The notes under the pieces: model-generated
Database searches by the model: none
The model's input: the letters and a program-made list of their open reading frames with translations, nothing else
What the model was told of the DNA's origin: nothing
Shown here: piece after piece, positions 39,501 through 52,562 of the stretch
How the letters are laid out: every line of letters begins with the position of its first letter
Numbering within the stretch: the first letter of the stretch is position 1
Source: Ulva prolifera
Taxonomy: Eukaryota > Chlorophyta > Ulvophyceae > Ulvales > Ulvaceae
NCBI GenBank assembly: GCA_023078555.1
Contig: CM041196.1
Coordinates: forward strand, 310,001 to 374,000
Direction: 5' to 3'
Length of the DNA: 64,000 nucleotides
Made by a program: the position numbers and the translations under genes

Positions 39501-42246
39501 CAGTGCGGGCACCTTTGGCTGGGAGTCAGCCCGGCGTTTCTCAGCCGCAGCCTCCTCTTGGCGCCGTTTCTGCATAGCTTGTCCGATTGACATCGGCGGA
39601 TTCAGAGAGCGCGGCGGTCCCGCCATCATCCCGAACGCATCGAGCGTGGCGCGCATCCCGACTTGCGCATCATCTGGGCGTGCGCTGGCAGTACCGTTTA
39701 CCTGCTGCAACACCTCCGTGACCGCCTGTGCAGCTGGGAACGAAAACCCGTCTACGCCACCTCCTGCGGCCTGAGACGATGGACTCGCGACCGTCCGGTT
39801 CTGGATGCGCTGCTCATGCTCGCGCCTGGCTAGCTCAGCTTGCACTGACGTGCACGGGGTGAGATGCGACAGAAGAGGTGCCTGCCGCGTGTCCGGCAAT
39901 TCGACGTTGCTGAGGCTCTCCCATGCGCCTGCAGTCAATGCGGGAGGGTTTGACGTCGGAGGGGTCATGGGGGCGGCTAAGGCTCGGAGTGCGCCATACT
40001 CGGGCCGAGCATCACGGCTCTGTGCGATGTGGTTGACGGCTTCAAGAATGTGCTGCGCAATCTCCTTGGCTTGTTTGGACGCCTCCTCTCCCTGAAGGGT
40101 CCGTCGCCGCGCAGCAGCCCGGCCACTCTCACCCCTTGGGGACACGTTCTCTGAATCACCATCTCTGCTGCGCTTGCTCTGCCGCTGCGGCGGTGCTGGA
40201 AGCAGCGAGCCTCGGCCGGGGACAGGGTTGGGTTTGAATGTCACCCGCGCTGCGCGCCTGCGGGCAAGCGATCTGGTGTACGTAGGGATCCACGTGACGC
40301 TGCTGCTTGCTGGCGGTGGTGATGGAGCGGTGTAAGGGACCACAGCACGCCGTACTGGTACGACAGAGCGCTGAGCAGGCGCTCGCACAGGCGCCGCAGC
40401 TGGTGCAGGTAGCAGAGATGGGCGGTCAGTACGGGTCGATGCAAAGGGCGGGCGTCTGCTGGTCGGTTCATGCAATGTTGAGGAGGTCTCAGGAAACTTG
40501 GAGGGAGGAGTTGTCGCGGCGACGATTGCCTCTTGTGGTGCACTGCTCTGCTGCTGCCTTACAAACGGAGATCTGAGAGGGACGGAAGGGTCTGGACGAG
40601 GCGGTAATGAAGCGTTGGCTTCTGTGGCTTGTCCATCGAATCGGACTAGAGCACAGTCACGAGAACGTAATTGCTCCAACTGCGGCTGGGTACGCGCAGT
40701 TGGCCGCGGTGGAAAGCGGGGCGAAGCTGCTGCTGCGAATGGCTGCATCTCTGTAGCATTCCCACTCCCCACATTCTGCCCACGTCGCACTGCTTGCATT
40801 AACTGCAGACACACGTGTCCATCAGTCCCAGCCAAAATCCTTCATGTTCGACACTGCGTCAGACCATATATATGCCCAGGGCAGTGCCATGCTACTGATC
40901 GTTGAGCCCGCCCCCAATCTAATTTTCACTACTGAATGCGTTAACGTTTTCAAGGGGCTAAGGGCCAGTAAGCGTGCTATGTGTGCAACGCCTACGAGCA
41001 AGCATCAGGATAACGATGCAATTGAACATGAAGCCGCAATCAACTCACAAATGTTGCACCCAAAGCAGAGATGACTCTACGATGTTGACATGGTTAAGGA
41101 CTTGGAGTAGTCGCATACAATTGCGCTTCTCGTTTCTGCACAGCAGGTTCCACCAGCCTGGCCGAGACACAGCAGCTAAAATCACCCCGGCATCACCAGG
41201 TTTCAGCCAAGACCCTCGCAGTGGTGGCAAATGAGGCCCACATGTAGTATGTAGGGGGTATCCATACCTTAGAGTAAGGGTTCTGAACAGGTTGACTGGT
41301 TGGCTGTATGGTGGCTGCCGGCCTTGTCATTTGATCTGACTGGCGTTCGAGGACAACCTTGCGTGAGTCCAGTTGTTGTGATATGAACGGCTGTGGCTTC
41401 AATTGTTGTCTTGAGTTGTGTGCGCCTGAATCAGTTGTTGCTTGTATCGCTTGTGCTGTCATCTGACGTCCACCACCAACGCTATCTGCACATGCAGTGC
41501 CAGGTCTGTAGCAATGCAGGCAACATGATGTGGCGCCTGCCCAAAAGCTTACACTCAGCTGCTAGAGATCGCCGTCAATCCACGAAGAAGCTGTTGGTGA
41601 CACTTGCGCCATCACGTCACACGAGGCAAGATGTGGACTGCGCGCGCAAAAAAATCGTGCAATTGTCGAGCAGGGACATTGCGCCAGCAGTTCACATTGC
41701 TGTATCGAGCACCTAGTCGAAAGTATGCACGTGAGCGGGAGTGTTGGCACCTGTAGGTCGCGCAGGCAACACTCCCAGCTCTATGCTAGGCTCTTGCTGA
41801 CTCTCTGCGGCACCACCATCAGAAAACACAGCCTCGACGGAATTGTTGGGATACGCCACTACGCGTTTCGCCTTCCTCAGGTTGCTCCCGTCTTGCAAGT
41901 CTGGAACCGTCACCGCTGCAACTTGGTCATTCACGACAACCTCTGGCTCGGGGCTAGCGGCTGCTGGCGTAGTGGCACGGCCAGAGAACGGACGAGCCTG
42001 CACGGACGCTTAATTGAATAATTTAAACTCTTCGAGCTTGTCAGCGCTGTGCTGTTAGCTCACCTGAAGAAGCCTCGCGGCCCCGCTTGTCAGAGGCGAT
42101 GCGACGTTCGCAAAGTAGGAGAAGAATCCAGGAGACCTTGCAGGATGCTCATCTACTGATTGTCTCGCGCCATGATGCAGGCTTGCGTCAGCGTATCGCG
42201 ACTGGCGATCAAAGACCGAGTCCTCGTCCATTTTGTCAATTGACAT
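36543..42246 (-). CDS. NUP1: FG-repeat nucleoporin, plant NUP1/NUP136 type
   Basis: In plants this nucleoporin sits in the nuclear basket and is considered the analogue of animal NUP153. Six exons are phase-consistent: 42246-42064, 41997-41751, 41485-41268, 40802-38996, 38714-36873 and 36730-36543, giving 1494 residues. The N-terminal exon has an amphipathic GFFSYFANVASPLTSGAARL segment like the membrane-facing motif of this family. The middle is a disordered, Pro-rich, basic region with GWGDAFLKQNKAAE. The fifth exon (over 600 residues) is dense in FG motifs such as LFGAP, FTFGG, GFGAG and NAFGG. The short last exon continues SNMFGAGQ, then TGAFSMGP, and ends in a basic tail (GRRNKIAVRRRNR) like the plant C-terminus. 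Low complexity makes alignment loose, but architecture and tail together support NUP1/NUP136. Long open frames on the opposite strand are shadows of its biased codons. Confidence 0.87.
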
Positions 42247-42938
42247 CACAAAATACCCGTCATCTCTATAATTAACTTACAAAGTAGCGAACTGTGAGCC
42301 ACCATGGCTGCTCACTTGCAACATGAGCCTGTTCTGTGGGGTTTCGGCGCCAGGTATGGGCAGCGCTGCGCACGGGTAAACGAGACAACCGGCCAGGCCA
42401 AAGTCTTCCCGCGGCAGGCCAACCTGTTCGTCGCTGCCAACAACAGATCTGAGGATCCTGTCGAGAAGGGAGCGATGCATAACCAAACAAGCGCTGGTTC
42501 TTGATGTCGATGCGTTGCATTGGCAGCCTGTCAGCCCGTGGCATGGGATGTCGCCAAGCTGCAAGTGCCAGACTGTGCCCTTCCGCGTCACTGATTGAGC
42601 ATGCATACATCTGCTGAGCACACTCTGCCAGATTGATTTGACTTGTGATTAGATGTGACGCATGCTGGAAGGCTCTCTCCCAGGCCCTCCGCGGAACTCC
42701 ACACAAAGTCTGGCAATGGGCCTTTTCGCCATGCTTGACGCGTGCCAGCGAGAGCTGTTGTCTGATTACTTTGCCGCCAGCATGTGTGATCCGGCTTATC
42801 CAAGTGCTGGTTTTCGTTCTGCAGACCGTCTGACTATCATCGCTACGCATGTCAACGCTACTCCTGTTACATTCGCCTTCCAATGCCTTCCCCGCAACAA
42901 ACCTCGTCCTGATCAGCACAATATTTGTGTACAGGCTG
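42247..42938. other. Divergent intergenic region
   Basis: This separates the nucleoporin start (-) from the SPATA17-like gene (+). It may contain 5' untranslated exons of either gene. No coding assignment is made. Confidence 0.4.
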
Positions 42939-44457
42939 ATGGGTGATGCGCAACTTGCAGAGCTCGCAGCCGCTCATGCCATCCAAACATGCGCCAAAGG
43001 CTTTCTCGTACGAAGCCGTTTACGGCGTATCGCACGAGCTGCACTGGCTATTCAAAAAGTATGGAGGGGATTTCTGGGACGAAAAAGATTCCAGTACTTC
43101 CGGTCGTGTCGCAACAGGGTCGTTAGGCAGGTACTGCACTCCAACATGAGCTTGCAATGGGTGTGGCAATCATGCTGCTGGTACAAATCAACATTGGGGT
43201 TGCAGGCATACTTCCATCTTGCAGCGACCACCATTCAGAGATGGTTCCGTGGCTTTTGCAGTCGCAAGTACTGCCACAGCGTTGCTGCTCGGAGGCGGTA
43301 CCTGCAGACAGTTTCATTAAAAAGTGCAGGTGCTGGCTTCCCATACCCTTCCTACACAGTCATGCATCCACTGCGTTGCTCTTTGTCGCCAGTGCTCCAG
43401 GACGTGCAATGTAGTGCCCTGTGCCTACGCGTCATGCATTGCCACAGTTCTCACTGTTGCTTGGTGAACCTACAGCAACCGCAGCCATGACTCTGGGCAG
43501 TCATGCCACGAAGGTCCAAATTCAACGCTTTGCTATGAGTCCCCTGATGCTGTAAAATCACAGTGCCACCTTGCCGCTGTGCAGCCATCCGGGAGGAAGC
43601 ACAGGCAGAAGCAGCCGCTGCAAAGCTCAGGGCGGCAGCAGATGCAGAAGAGAAGCAGCGCGCAGATTTTGTGCAGCAGGCTTCTAAAATGCACCACCTC
43701 GTCGGAACACGTGCACAGCCTGGAGTTTTCATGAGCCCTGCACAGCTACTGATGGGGACGACTCCGACATTTGACGGGGCCCCAGTCGAGGACCACCTGC
43801 GAGTGCTCAGCCGCCGTACTGTACGGTCCTTCGTTGCTGCTTGAACAGACCTTATCGGCATGAAGTGCATCTGTCATGCTCGCCCAGGGCATGCAGGCAT
43901 GTTGCGGCTGTGTCATGCCATGCGCCGTGGCCGCCAGCCGCAACAGGCAATTGCATACAGCCATGGTGAGCTGTGTCGGAAGGGCTGATTGCGTGTGTGA
44001 GCGGTGCTTAACGACAGCTGTGGCCCTGCAGGTGTCTCTGCCACCGCTGCGCCGCAGGCGGCAACCCCTGCAGAGCCAGATGTGCATGGCACACCTGCTC
44101 GAGGCAGAGCTGCTTGGAGATGCACAGCGGCGCACTCTCCAGAGCCTGCCTCACTACGACCGCCCCCGCCACGAAGCAGCCATCGCACACGAGTCCCACA
44201 AGTCCACAGTTCGTGCTCTGCATGGCTACGCCTTTGAGGCCACAGGTGGAGCCAGACCACGGCTGCCGTTGAGCGTGGCCACAGGGAGCTCACTCCGCTG
44301 CATGGAGCCTTGGATGGAGCCCAACATAGCCCGGGTCGAGGGCAAGGTTCCAGGGCTGGATGCCAGTGCGAAGAAAGTTGGGAAGCGATTGTTCCAGAGC
44401 ACATGCCAACGGCACCGTTCCTTTGGCCGCACCCTTAGGGCAGGGGAAGGTGTTTGA
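42939..44457 (+). CDS. SPATA17: IQ-motif protein, SPATA17-like ciliary family
   Basis: SPATA17 homologues are calmodulin-binding IQ proteins associated with motile cilia and sperm tails. Four exons, 42939-43130, 43206-43329, 43585-43832 and 44032-44457, join in phases 0, 1 and 0, giving 329 residues. Three IQ motifs are visible: AIQTCAKGFLVRSR, AIQKVWRGFLGRKR and TIQRWFRGFCSRKY. An Ala/Glu-rich helix (AAIREEAQAEAAAAK) follows, then the family signature ASKMHHLVGTRAQPGVF and the RTVRSF plus LPPLRRRRQPLQ segment. Intron 1 is only 75 nt and in frame; removing it restores the IQ2-IQ3 spacing of the family. The third intron uses a weak GTTGCT donor; otherwise the protein would stop at 43844. The start ATG follows an acceptor-like gtgtacag, so a 5' exon is possible. 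Family assignment is from remembered motif order, not a search. Confidence 0.72.
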
Positions 44458-46343
44458 GGCCTCTTTGTTTTCTCGTGCAAGCAGCCGTCGCTAGGCAGCG
44501 TCATGCATTTGTGGCAATATCTGGATGCCAGGCCAGCACGTTACAGGTATTGTGGCTGATGCAAGCTCATGGACTGGAAGCATGTGCACGACACTGCAAC
44601 GGGACAATGGCGAGGCTGGCTTGGTTCGGGTTGTGGAACACCTGAATGGAGTGCATGATAGCGCCTGCAAGGACACGGGTGCACTTGGTCGCGCCCGCCT
44701 GCGTGCTCTGTGTGCTTCCATGCTCCTGCGCGTACAATCAATGGCAAGAGCGGGCACGCCTCCGCGATTGTGAAACACGTCTACCTCTGGCCCAGGTGCA
44801 AGGTTGTCTGGGCATGTGGCTGCCTGTCAAGCGCTGGCTGGTTCGAAGCGTGCCATGGAGTGGTGATTATGACATGGACAGGTCCACAGCATCTTTCTGG
44901 GCGCCTGGCAGAGGGCCACATGCATGCGTGGCCATGCTCTTGCCTTTGTAGAGGATGCCAACATCCGAGTGCATGAGCACGTTGGAGATCACATTCATTT
45001 GAACAGACTTGACAGTGACACTTACCAGGCAAGCGGTTGCTCTAGCCAACCGGGGCAACACTGTCCCTTGCTGCGCAATGGAAAATTGGGACTGCCTGCA
45101 CCCAGTTCATTTGGAACGGCTTTGTCAACTCAGTGCACATGTCGTGCCCTGATATTGCCATGGACAGGACCTTCACCCCACAGCGGGTGTACAGAACATA
45201 CACAAGATCGGGTGTGGACAATGGCCCTGCATCAATATGCTTCACAAGATAGGAAGAAGTGAAATGTCTGTGGAAAATAGAGTTCCTAGCCCATCCACAC
45301 TGACAGCTCTGCCATGTAAGAGCACCCGGTCCATACACCATCTGGCCATACTAGTACACAGCCCAAGCTTGCCTTGAGGGTCCCCGCAAACAACTGCACA
45401 ATTTACTCGCCTCCTGAATGCCGCTTGACCAGCATCAAATCCCACGCAACATCAGCATCACGTACATATCCTGAGAATCTACGAAGCTACTGTACAGATA
45501 CACTGCTACCTGGAACGCTAGGCGCTGTCTACACGATGTACTGCAAGCCCCTGCAGAACGCAACGCACCTGATCCACTGACATCGCATTATGAACGTGAC
45601 CTATCCCTGAAAAAGATACACACTGCAGCCAGATTGGCGCTCCATCGGCCCCCTGACCCGTTATTTGCACACGTGCCACAGCCACCTGGCGGTACGACCA
45701 CAAGTCCGTTGCATCGACCTCCCCCGCCATGGGCCCGTGAGGCAGAGGCAAGAGTTCCTCGCCAGCCCTGCTACTGCCCCCTGCAGGGGGGGGCTCCGCA
45801 CCCACCGCTCGCGCCGGCTGGCAGCACGCACGCGCCGGTGCGCGCGCCATGGCATGCATGAGAATGCAGCACTGCCGCACGGGAGAGCATGTCCTCTCTG
45901 TGATCACGCATACATATGTGTGAGCTTGCCAGTCGACCGTGGTCTCTAGAAGCCCCCCAGGCGAGCGGCGAGACGCAGCGGCGGCTGTCAATGGAAACCC
46001 CATTGCTTCCGCACTTCACAGCTCCAGCACGCCTGGTGTCCGCCATGCATGTCGCCGGCCACGCGGCATCTTGCGCAAGGCACGCCATGCATGCTGCCCG
46101 TCGTCGGAAAGAGGTGCGCCGCCTGCCGGTGTGCCATGCATGCGCAGCCATCCCTCATGCACAGCAGCAGCAGGCAGCACAGCACAGCACGCGGCGCCCA
46201 GCGCAGCAGCGCGGCCTCGAGCGCCACGTTGCAACGCTGCCACTCCTGACCGCCACCGGCCCATACTTTTGTGTTCAATCTGTGTGGGCGTATGTGCTGT
46301 GCTGTCCCAGCGCACACGGCGTGCGCTGCGCTTCACGATTGAG
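44458..46343. other. Convergent intergenic region
   Basis: This lies between the 3' ends of the SPATA17-like (+) and sulfotransferase (-) genes. Nothing recognisable was seen on either strand. Words such as gccatgcatg recur between 46040 and 46145. Confidence 0.4.
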
Positions 46344-49300
46344 CTACTTTTCTTCCGGAAGCCCAGTGAAGTTCATTTGTGGCCAGAAGCGGTTAATGAG
46401 GTGCTCGAGGTCGTCCATCGGCTTCTGGAAGCGTTCACGCATCATTGCGATCGCCTCTGGGATGCCGGTCGCCGTGTCCTCCTCTTCATAGCTGCCCTGG
46501 AAGCCGTTTGGGGACAGGGTGTCGAGCCACTTGCGCGAGAAGCGGCGCGCGTGCGGCAGATTTGCGTGGTCCAAGACCCGGTTCAGCGCCTGCATGCATG
46601 AAGCGTATGCATACGGCAAGCGGAAGCAGCACACAGTCCATCGACCCCCGCCTGCCTGCTGAACACGCCACGCGTGCGTCCCAGCAAGCAACGCTAGGCC
46701 AAACACGCAACGGCAAGTGTGGACAGCGCGAGCCCAGAACCGGCTCAGAACTTTTGTGTGTTTTCCGAACAATCGGGGCGCGCACGTTGACCTGGCGGTC
46801 CGGGTCGTGCAGCTCTGCGCTGGTGAGAATCAGGAACTGCTCCGGCGGGAAGAACGCGAGCCACCATGCGAGCTGCGCCGCGTAGTTGCTGACCTGGACG
46901 TAGTTGAGCGACTCCGGGCTGCAGTCGTTCACGGGCCGCTCCTCCATGCGGTTGCACGCGCCCCTGTTGAAAAACATGTGCCAGCACTTGAAGCAGTCAT
47001 GCCACGTCTGCGGCCCGCCGTTGCTATCCTGCATGCACCACATGCATCACACCACCACACCCATAGCACAGGCCGCTGCGCGGCAGGCACACCCCACCAC
47101 ACAATTGGGCGCCTATAGCCTCGACGGCACTGCCCTCATATCGGCGCGGCAGGGGCTTTACACGTATGCTTGGCGCCGTTGCGCGGAAGGGAAGGTGCAC
47201 ACCAGGCCGTCAAACATGCATGTGTCATTGCGGGAGGCCTCGCCGGTGGTCGTCTCGACGGTGTCCGCGAAGCCGGTGTCCGGGCAGATGGTCTCCTCGA
47301 TCGCGAAGAAAGGAAACTTCTTGCCGGGTTCACAGAAGCGGCTGCGATCCATGTTGTACGCTGACAGCGCCCGCGCGACAGGGTCCTGCACCACACCACA
47401 CCAACCTGAACAACACGCTATTCACACTGCGCAAAGTACAGCTCCACACCAACAGGCAAGACTCCAGTCCGCACGGCACAGCTGCAGCCTGCACGGTGGA
47501 CGGCACGTCCGTTTCCCGTCTGATTTCCGATACCAGGCACCGCAGCGTCGGTAGCAACGTCGGCCCGGGATCAGCACAGGAGCAGGTAGGCAGACCCAAG
47601 CGCACCCGCAGCACGACGACGAAGCGCGCGTGCGGCATGATCTGGCTCGCGCGGGGAGGCACGTGTGCGACCGGCATGTAGTTGGGCGAGCCGTCGAAAA
47701 ATGCGACGTTGTGCGTGAGGTGCGCATACGCGTCGAGCACGCCGCTCGCGCGCTCGAGGCTCTCGAGGGGCACCCCCGCCGCCTTGAGCTGCGCCGTCGC
47801 GTTGGCCTTTGCGGCGGATACCTTGTCCTGGGGGAAGCCCTCGATGTACTGCGCCTCGCTGCCGATGACGTGCGGCCACCGATCAAGGTAGTGCACCTCC
47901 TTCGTGGTCTGCTCCTTGTCCATCCTGCACAGCACACAGCACAGCACGTGAGCCAGAACTGCCACACGGCGCGGGATCAGCCAGAGCGCTGCCAAGGCGG
48001 CAGGCGCCTCGGGTTGGCCCACGTGGGTGTGGAGGAGCATACAGGTCGCGGGGAGTCGGTGCTCAGAACAGAGGTGGGCCGCTTCGTTGAATTGTGGGGC
48101 TTTGCACCTCACAATCAGAACGACAAATGATACAGTTATCGACATGGCCGGGCCGGACAACCCGTCAATGCTGCCTTGGTCAAGGCCAGCCATGTACACG
48201 CATGTGCGGCATGCATGTGCAGCGGGGCGGCAGCAGGCGCACGTGAACCCATGCGTTGCGCTGACGAGGTCGGGGTGCTGCATCAGCGCGGTCGCCATCC
48301 ACGTCGTGCCGCCCTTCTGCACCCCGAGCAGCAGCAGCATGTTGAGGCCGGGGTGTATCGGCTCAAACGCGTCCGCAGGCGGCTCCGCGCCGGCGTCGCA
48401 CGGCACCACGTCTCGGTACCCCAGCGACGCCGGCGGCAGCAGCTTGAAGCCGTACGTGTACCCCGTCTCGGCGACCCCGCCGCCGCCGGCAGCCTCCGCA
48501 GCAGCCACGTCCCTCCCGACGCCGCTGTTGGGAGCCCCCGCAGGAGGGGCCGGTGCACTCCCTCCCTCTGCCCCGCCCTCTGGCCCCTCTGTGCCCAGAT
48601 CCTCCACGTCATCAGCCTCATCAACCCTGTTCCCCGAATCGGGCCCCCCGTCATGGTCCCCGCCCTGCACTTCTGTGTCTGGCGCAGCATCGGGCTGCTC
48701 GTGTGGCGCGCTTGCCCCCTTGCCCCCGCCGCCCACCGCGTCCCCGTACAGCGACTCGTAGTCCTCCGGAGACTCCGGCTCGTCGAGCTGCCCGATGTCC
48801 TCCACATCGTCTGCTTCGTCCACTGCGTCCCCAGGCGGCGCGCCCTTCGCCTTGGAGCTGCCGGGGCCGTCGGGTGGCCCGCTCGGGCTGCTGTCTCCCT
48901 TGCCTCCACCGACCGCATCTCCATACAGCGACTCGTAGTCCTCTGGGGACTCTGGCTCATCGAGCTGCCCGTCCACCTCCTCATCATCCGCCTCATCCAC
49001 CACCTCATCATCCTCGTCAGCATCCGGTGAGATCTCATCGAATGGTGTGCTTGATTGTTCTTCTTTGGGCTTGGCGCTCTGCGCTGCGTCTGCCTTGCTT
49101 TTCAAGCGATCGCTGTCATCACTGCCAGCGTCCCCATACAGCGGCTCGTAATCCTCCGGCGACTCGGGCTCATCAAGGGGCTCCTCCTCCTCCTCCTCCT
49201 CCTCCTCTCCCGCCTTGGAGCCATCCGTTGTCGCCGGCTCGCTTGGCGTGCTGTCCGCTGCATACAGCGGATCATAGTCCCCAGGAGTCTCGTCGAGAGG

Positions 49301-50155
49301 CTCCTCCTCGTCCTCTGGCTCGCCCTCCTTGCCGCCTCCTGCTTCCCCACCGGAGCTGGCTTCGCTATCAAAGATCGCTGACTCAAGGATGTAGTCGAGA
49401 GCCTCGTCCGGGTCGGGCTCGTCTTGTGGCATCCCTTCGGGAGACTGCCGGCGCTACATGCGGTGTTGTCATCGTCAGGCGCATGGAGGAGCCTCCATGG
49501 AAACGTGCAAAACCTCTGACAGACTCTCTTGGACTCATGGGAACTGTGGAGAGGACCCACAGCAATGGAGACTGGCTCAAAGCTATGAGAAGCAGCAGCA
49601 GCAGCATCGTGGACAGTGACAGGTGCACGTGGTGCAGGTGACTGTGCATTATAATTAGCTGATGGTTCACACCGCAACTGGTATAATGTGCATGAAGGTG
49701 CTACTGTGAAGATGCACACTGGGACAGACAGCATCGCAGCAGTATGAGGCACACAATGAGAGGCAATGGAGGAGCATGATGTTGTCTTACGAGGATGCAG
49801 CGGTAATTTTGATAGGAGCTCAGCTGTGAGCTCAGCTGTGGTAATGACCAGCATGCCAGTGCTGCAACGGTGTGTGGGAGTTCCAGATTTGGACCCACAC
49901 CTTGATGGTGCTGCTACTCAGCTGAGCACCAGACTCTTCAACAGGCCCATCAGAGCGTGATCTCGTCCTGTCTTTGGCAGCCTGGAGCACGGCCGCTTGG
50001 GACTGCTGGCTACCATCGCAGTTGAAGCACAGGACGTCCCACAGGACACCACTGATGAGGAATGCCAGAGCCAGAGGCACGATGACACACACTGACACTT
50101 GCAGGTTGAATGGCAAGACATGCCCCCTGCTTGCGTCCCTGGAGGAGCTTGACAT
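46344..50155 (-). CDS. Type II membrane sulfotransferase with acidic repeat stem
   Basis: The enzyme would transfer sulfate from PAPS to a glycan or protein in the Golgi lumen. Exons 50155-49901, 49444-48243, 47924-47606, 47385-47164, 47028-46792 and 46589-46344 are phase-consistent and give 826 residues. Exon 1 encodes a short cytosolic tail and one membrane anchor (VSVCVIVPLALAFLISGVLW, about 20-40). Then come about 270 highly acidic residues with a repeat close to LDEPESPEDYESLYGDAV (two near-perfect and two diverged copies) plus VDEADD motifs. The catalytic domain has the 5'-phosphosulfate loop GVQKGGTTW (about 459-467), KEVHYLDRW, DGSPNYM, ARFVVVLRDPVARALSAY (3'-phosphate site, R592 and S600), FFPPEQFLILTSAEL, and a C-terminus ending NFTGLPEEK. 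Without the upstream exon the protein would lack an anchor; the SPEG join at the acceptor supports including it. The substrate is unknown. Confidence 0.87.
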
Positions 50156-52520
50156 GCCTCAACTCGCGCCTTCAGCTGGAGCAGCTGTTGCCTGATGTTG
50201 GTGTCGTGCTTGTGTGCCTCACCTGATCTGTGCCAGGCAGCTATTTCAGTCTACAATGCGGTCAGTTCCTGCTGGATCCCATTTCCGGCAGATGTGCATG
50301 CCCTCCGTGCGGATGGGATACGTTCACTCTGTCGTTCACTCTACTGCCTGCAAGTCCTAGTCAGCAACTGGCTGCAGGAAGATCGGTGCAGGTTCTGGTC
50401 CTCGCGCCACGCTGTGGCTGCTTATCAGCGAGTACCAGGAAAGGATAGCATTGTCCTTGCAACCCACGCTGGTCGAGGGTGTAACGATACCAGCATTGAT
50501 CAACCTGCATGCAAGCCTGAGCCGTTCAAGCCTTGCATTGCTCGAACTCTGAGCGCATCGCTATGGCACGCGTAATTGCCACCAGCGGGGGCAGCGATGA
50601 ATGTTTTCGACAAATCAGTGACGAGGGTAGCGCTATCTGAGACGTGGATGCCTGTTGATCGAAGTGCAGCTTTCACCGCGCGCCAACGGCGTGCTTGCGG
50701 CCGTTGGCTGACAGTTGATCGACGAGAAAGGGACAGCGCGAATGGAGGTTTATCACTGGTATATTTAAGCGGGCGGCTGCGCGAGTAGGCGTGTGTCGGA
50801 CGATGTCAGTTGGTGAGAAGTAGGCGAATTCTAGACCGCGTCAACCTGGCACCAGAACGTTGGGCTGGCCTTCCAAGGCTACCAGATTGACCAAGTATGA
50901 TCAATGGACTGCTTCATGGTTGTCAGGTCAGGTTAGTGGGTCGATACATCTGCATACGCGAGCAATTGTCCAGAATATGTTGCAATTGGCCTGCTGCAGC
51001 AGGGCACAAGCGTGTTCACAGCTGCGGTGATCTGCCCGGGCACGACAGAACTGGCTCTTTGCAAGTTAAATGGGTGCGTATTAGCACATATAGCTCAACA
51101 GCTCAGGTCGAGGTACACATACAGGTTCGATCGACAGGGCCTTGCTCGTCGTGCCGGATCCGTGGCTCGACGGAACTCCTTAACAAAACACCTTCACAGC
51201 TGACAGGCATACGTGCTGGTACACTCGAAGCCGTTTACCTGTCAAGTCGAAAATGGTTTGTGGCTTATGACACTGCTGTAAAACCTCAGTGGCAGCACCT
51301 TCCACGGCGAAGCCTTCAGGCGTTGTATAGACAAGACACAATCACAACGTCGACAGTTCTCGTGACAAAGAAACAGCAACAGCTCACAACATACTGCTTC
51401 CGTTGTATCAGCAGCTAGACTAGTCCACGGAGCCTGCACCTGCGCCAAGTCGGTTCTTGATCCAGTGCGATTTGTCAAGAGCACAGCCGGTCGGCGAAGG
51501 TTGTCTAGCACACCAGTGTGTACGCATGTTCCGATACTGACGCAATATCATCTGCATTCTGTAATTCCCTGTACATATTCCTGAAGCTGTCGCCTACTTC
51601 CAGTCGGACGCAGCAGTATGTGCCGGCCGTGGTATCTCGAGTTAGGTGAAGATGCACGCCTGATCATGCATGGCTAGCAACGAATTAGTACGTTGGTCCG
51701 TGGCGCGGCAAACATCATCCGAGTCGGCATCAGGGCGTGTACGAACTTCGTGGGCGTGCGCCGCGACCGCGGCTCCAAGCCTCCGAATGCTGTGGCTATC
51801 TATCGATGCCGGCAGACCAACTCCAAAGAAGAAGGCCTGGGGCCTGTTCCAGACGCCCTGCGGCACAGGGGGGTGCCCCACTCCAGAGGCGTGGTGACCT
51901 TGTGGCGTGCTGCATGACTATCTCAGAGATACAGTGCTGCCTAACCGAGATGTGTTTTTACGCAGTAGCCCTGATCCAGACGTCTTGCTCCAGAGCATGC
52001 AGATCTGAAGGAGGCCCTCGCCTGTGAATATGTCAACAAGCTGCACTTGACAGGCCTGCAGCTAGCAGAGACGAGCAGCAGCTGCCACTCAGCGTTTACT
52101 CCAGGCTTTTACAAGCTTCATCAAGCCATGGCTTCCACCAACATGCTACCACACAGCCTTTCCTGAAGTGGCGAGTAGCACCACTCTATAGTCTGCTCCC
52201 AGTTGAATGCTGTGCACTGTCTGGGTCAACAGCTTCACTGGATGATGCAAATCACATGACAATGCCGTACACACCAAGTCAAACAAGCCACTGAACTAAT
52301 GCAGGGTGCAGCTCCAGCAGCATTTTCCCATGTGGGACACAAACTCATGGCCTCCTGTACACAACCACAAAATTCGGGAAGTAGCACCACGTGCAGAACA
52401 ACAACACGACCACTGGGCACAGGCCTCCGCCTGCTGACCCAGAACTTGGACACAGCAGCCTGTCGATCGCCCACCCACCCACGCCCACCAATACCTTTAC
52501 TAATCTCCAGATACCCACGG

Positions 52521-52562
52521 CCCACCAAATGCAGGGGGGGTCCCACCAAATGCAGGGGGGGT
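52521..52562. repeat. 21-bp tandem repeat, two copies
   Basis: The unit cccaccaaatgcagggggggt is present twice in direct succession. The embedded run of G residues could favour slippage. Confidence 0.9.

Noticed and set aside
48553..49641. 362-codon plus-strand frame rich in Pro/Arg
   Set aside because: Antisense to the acidic sulfotransferase stem; Glu/Asp codons read backwards give Pro/Leu/Arg runs.
50897..51418. 173-codon plus-strand frame as a gene
   Set aside because: No domain, membrane or targeting features, mixed codon bias and no splice context; not enough to call.
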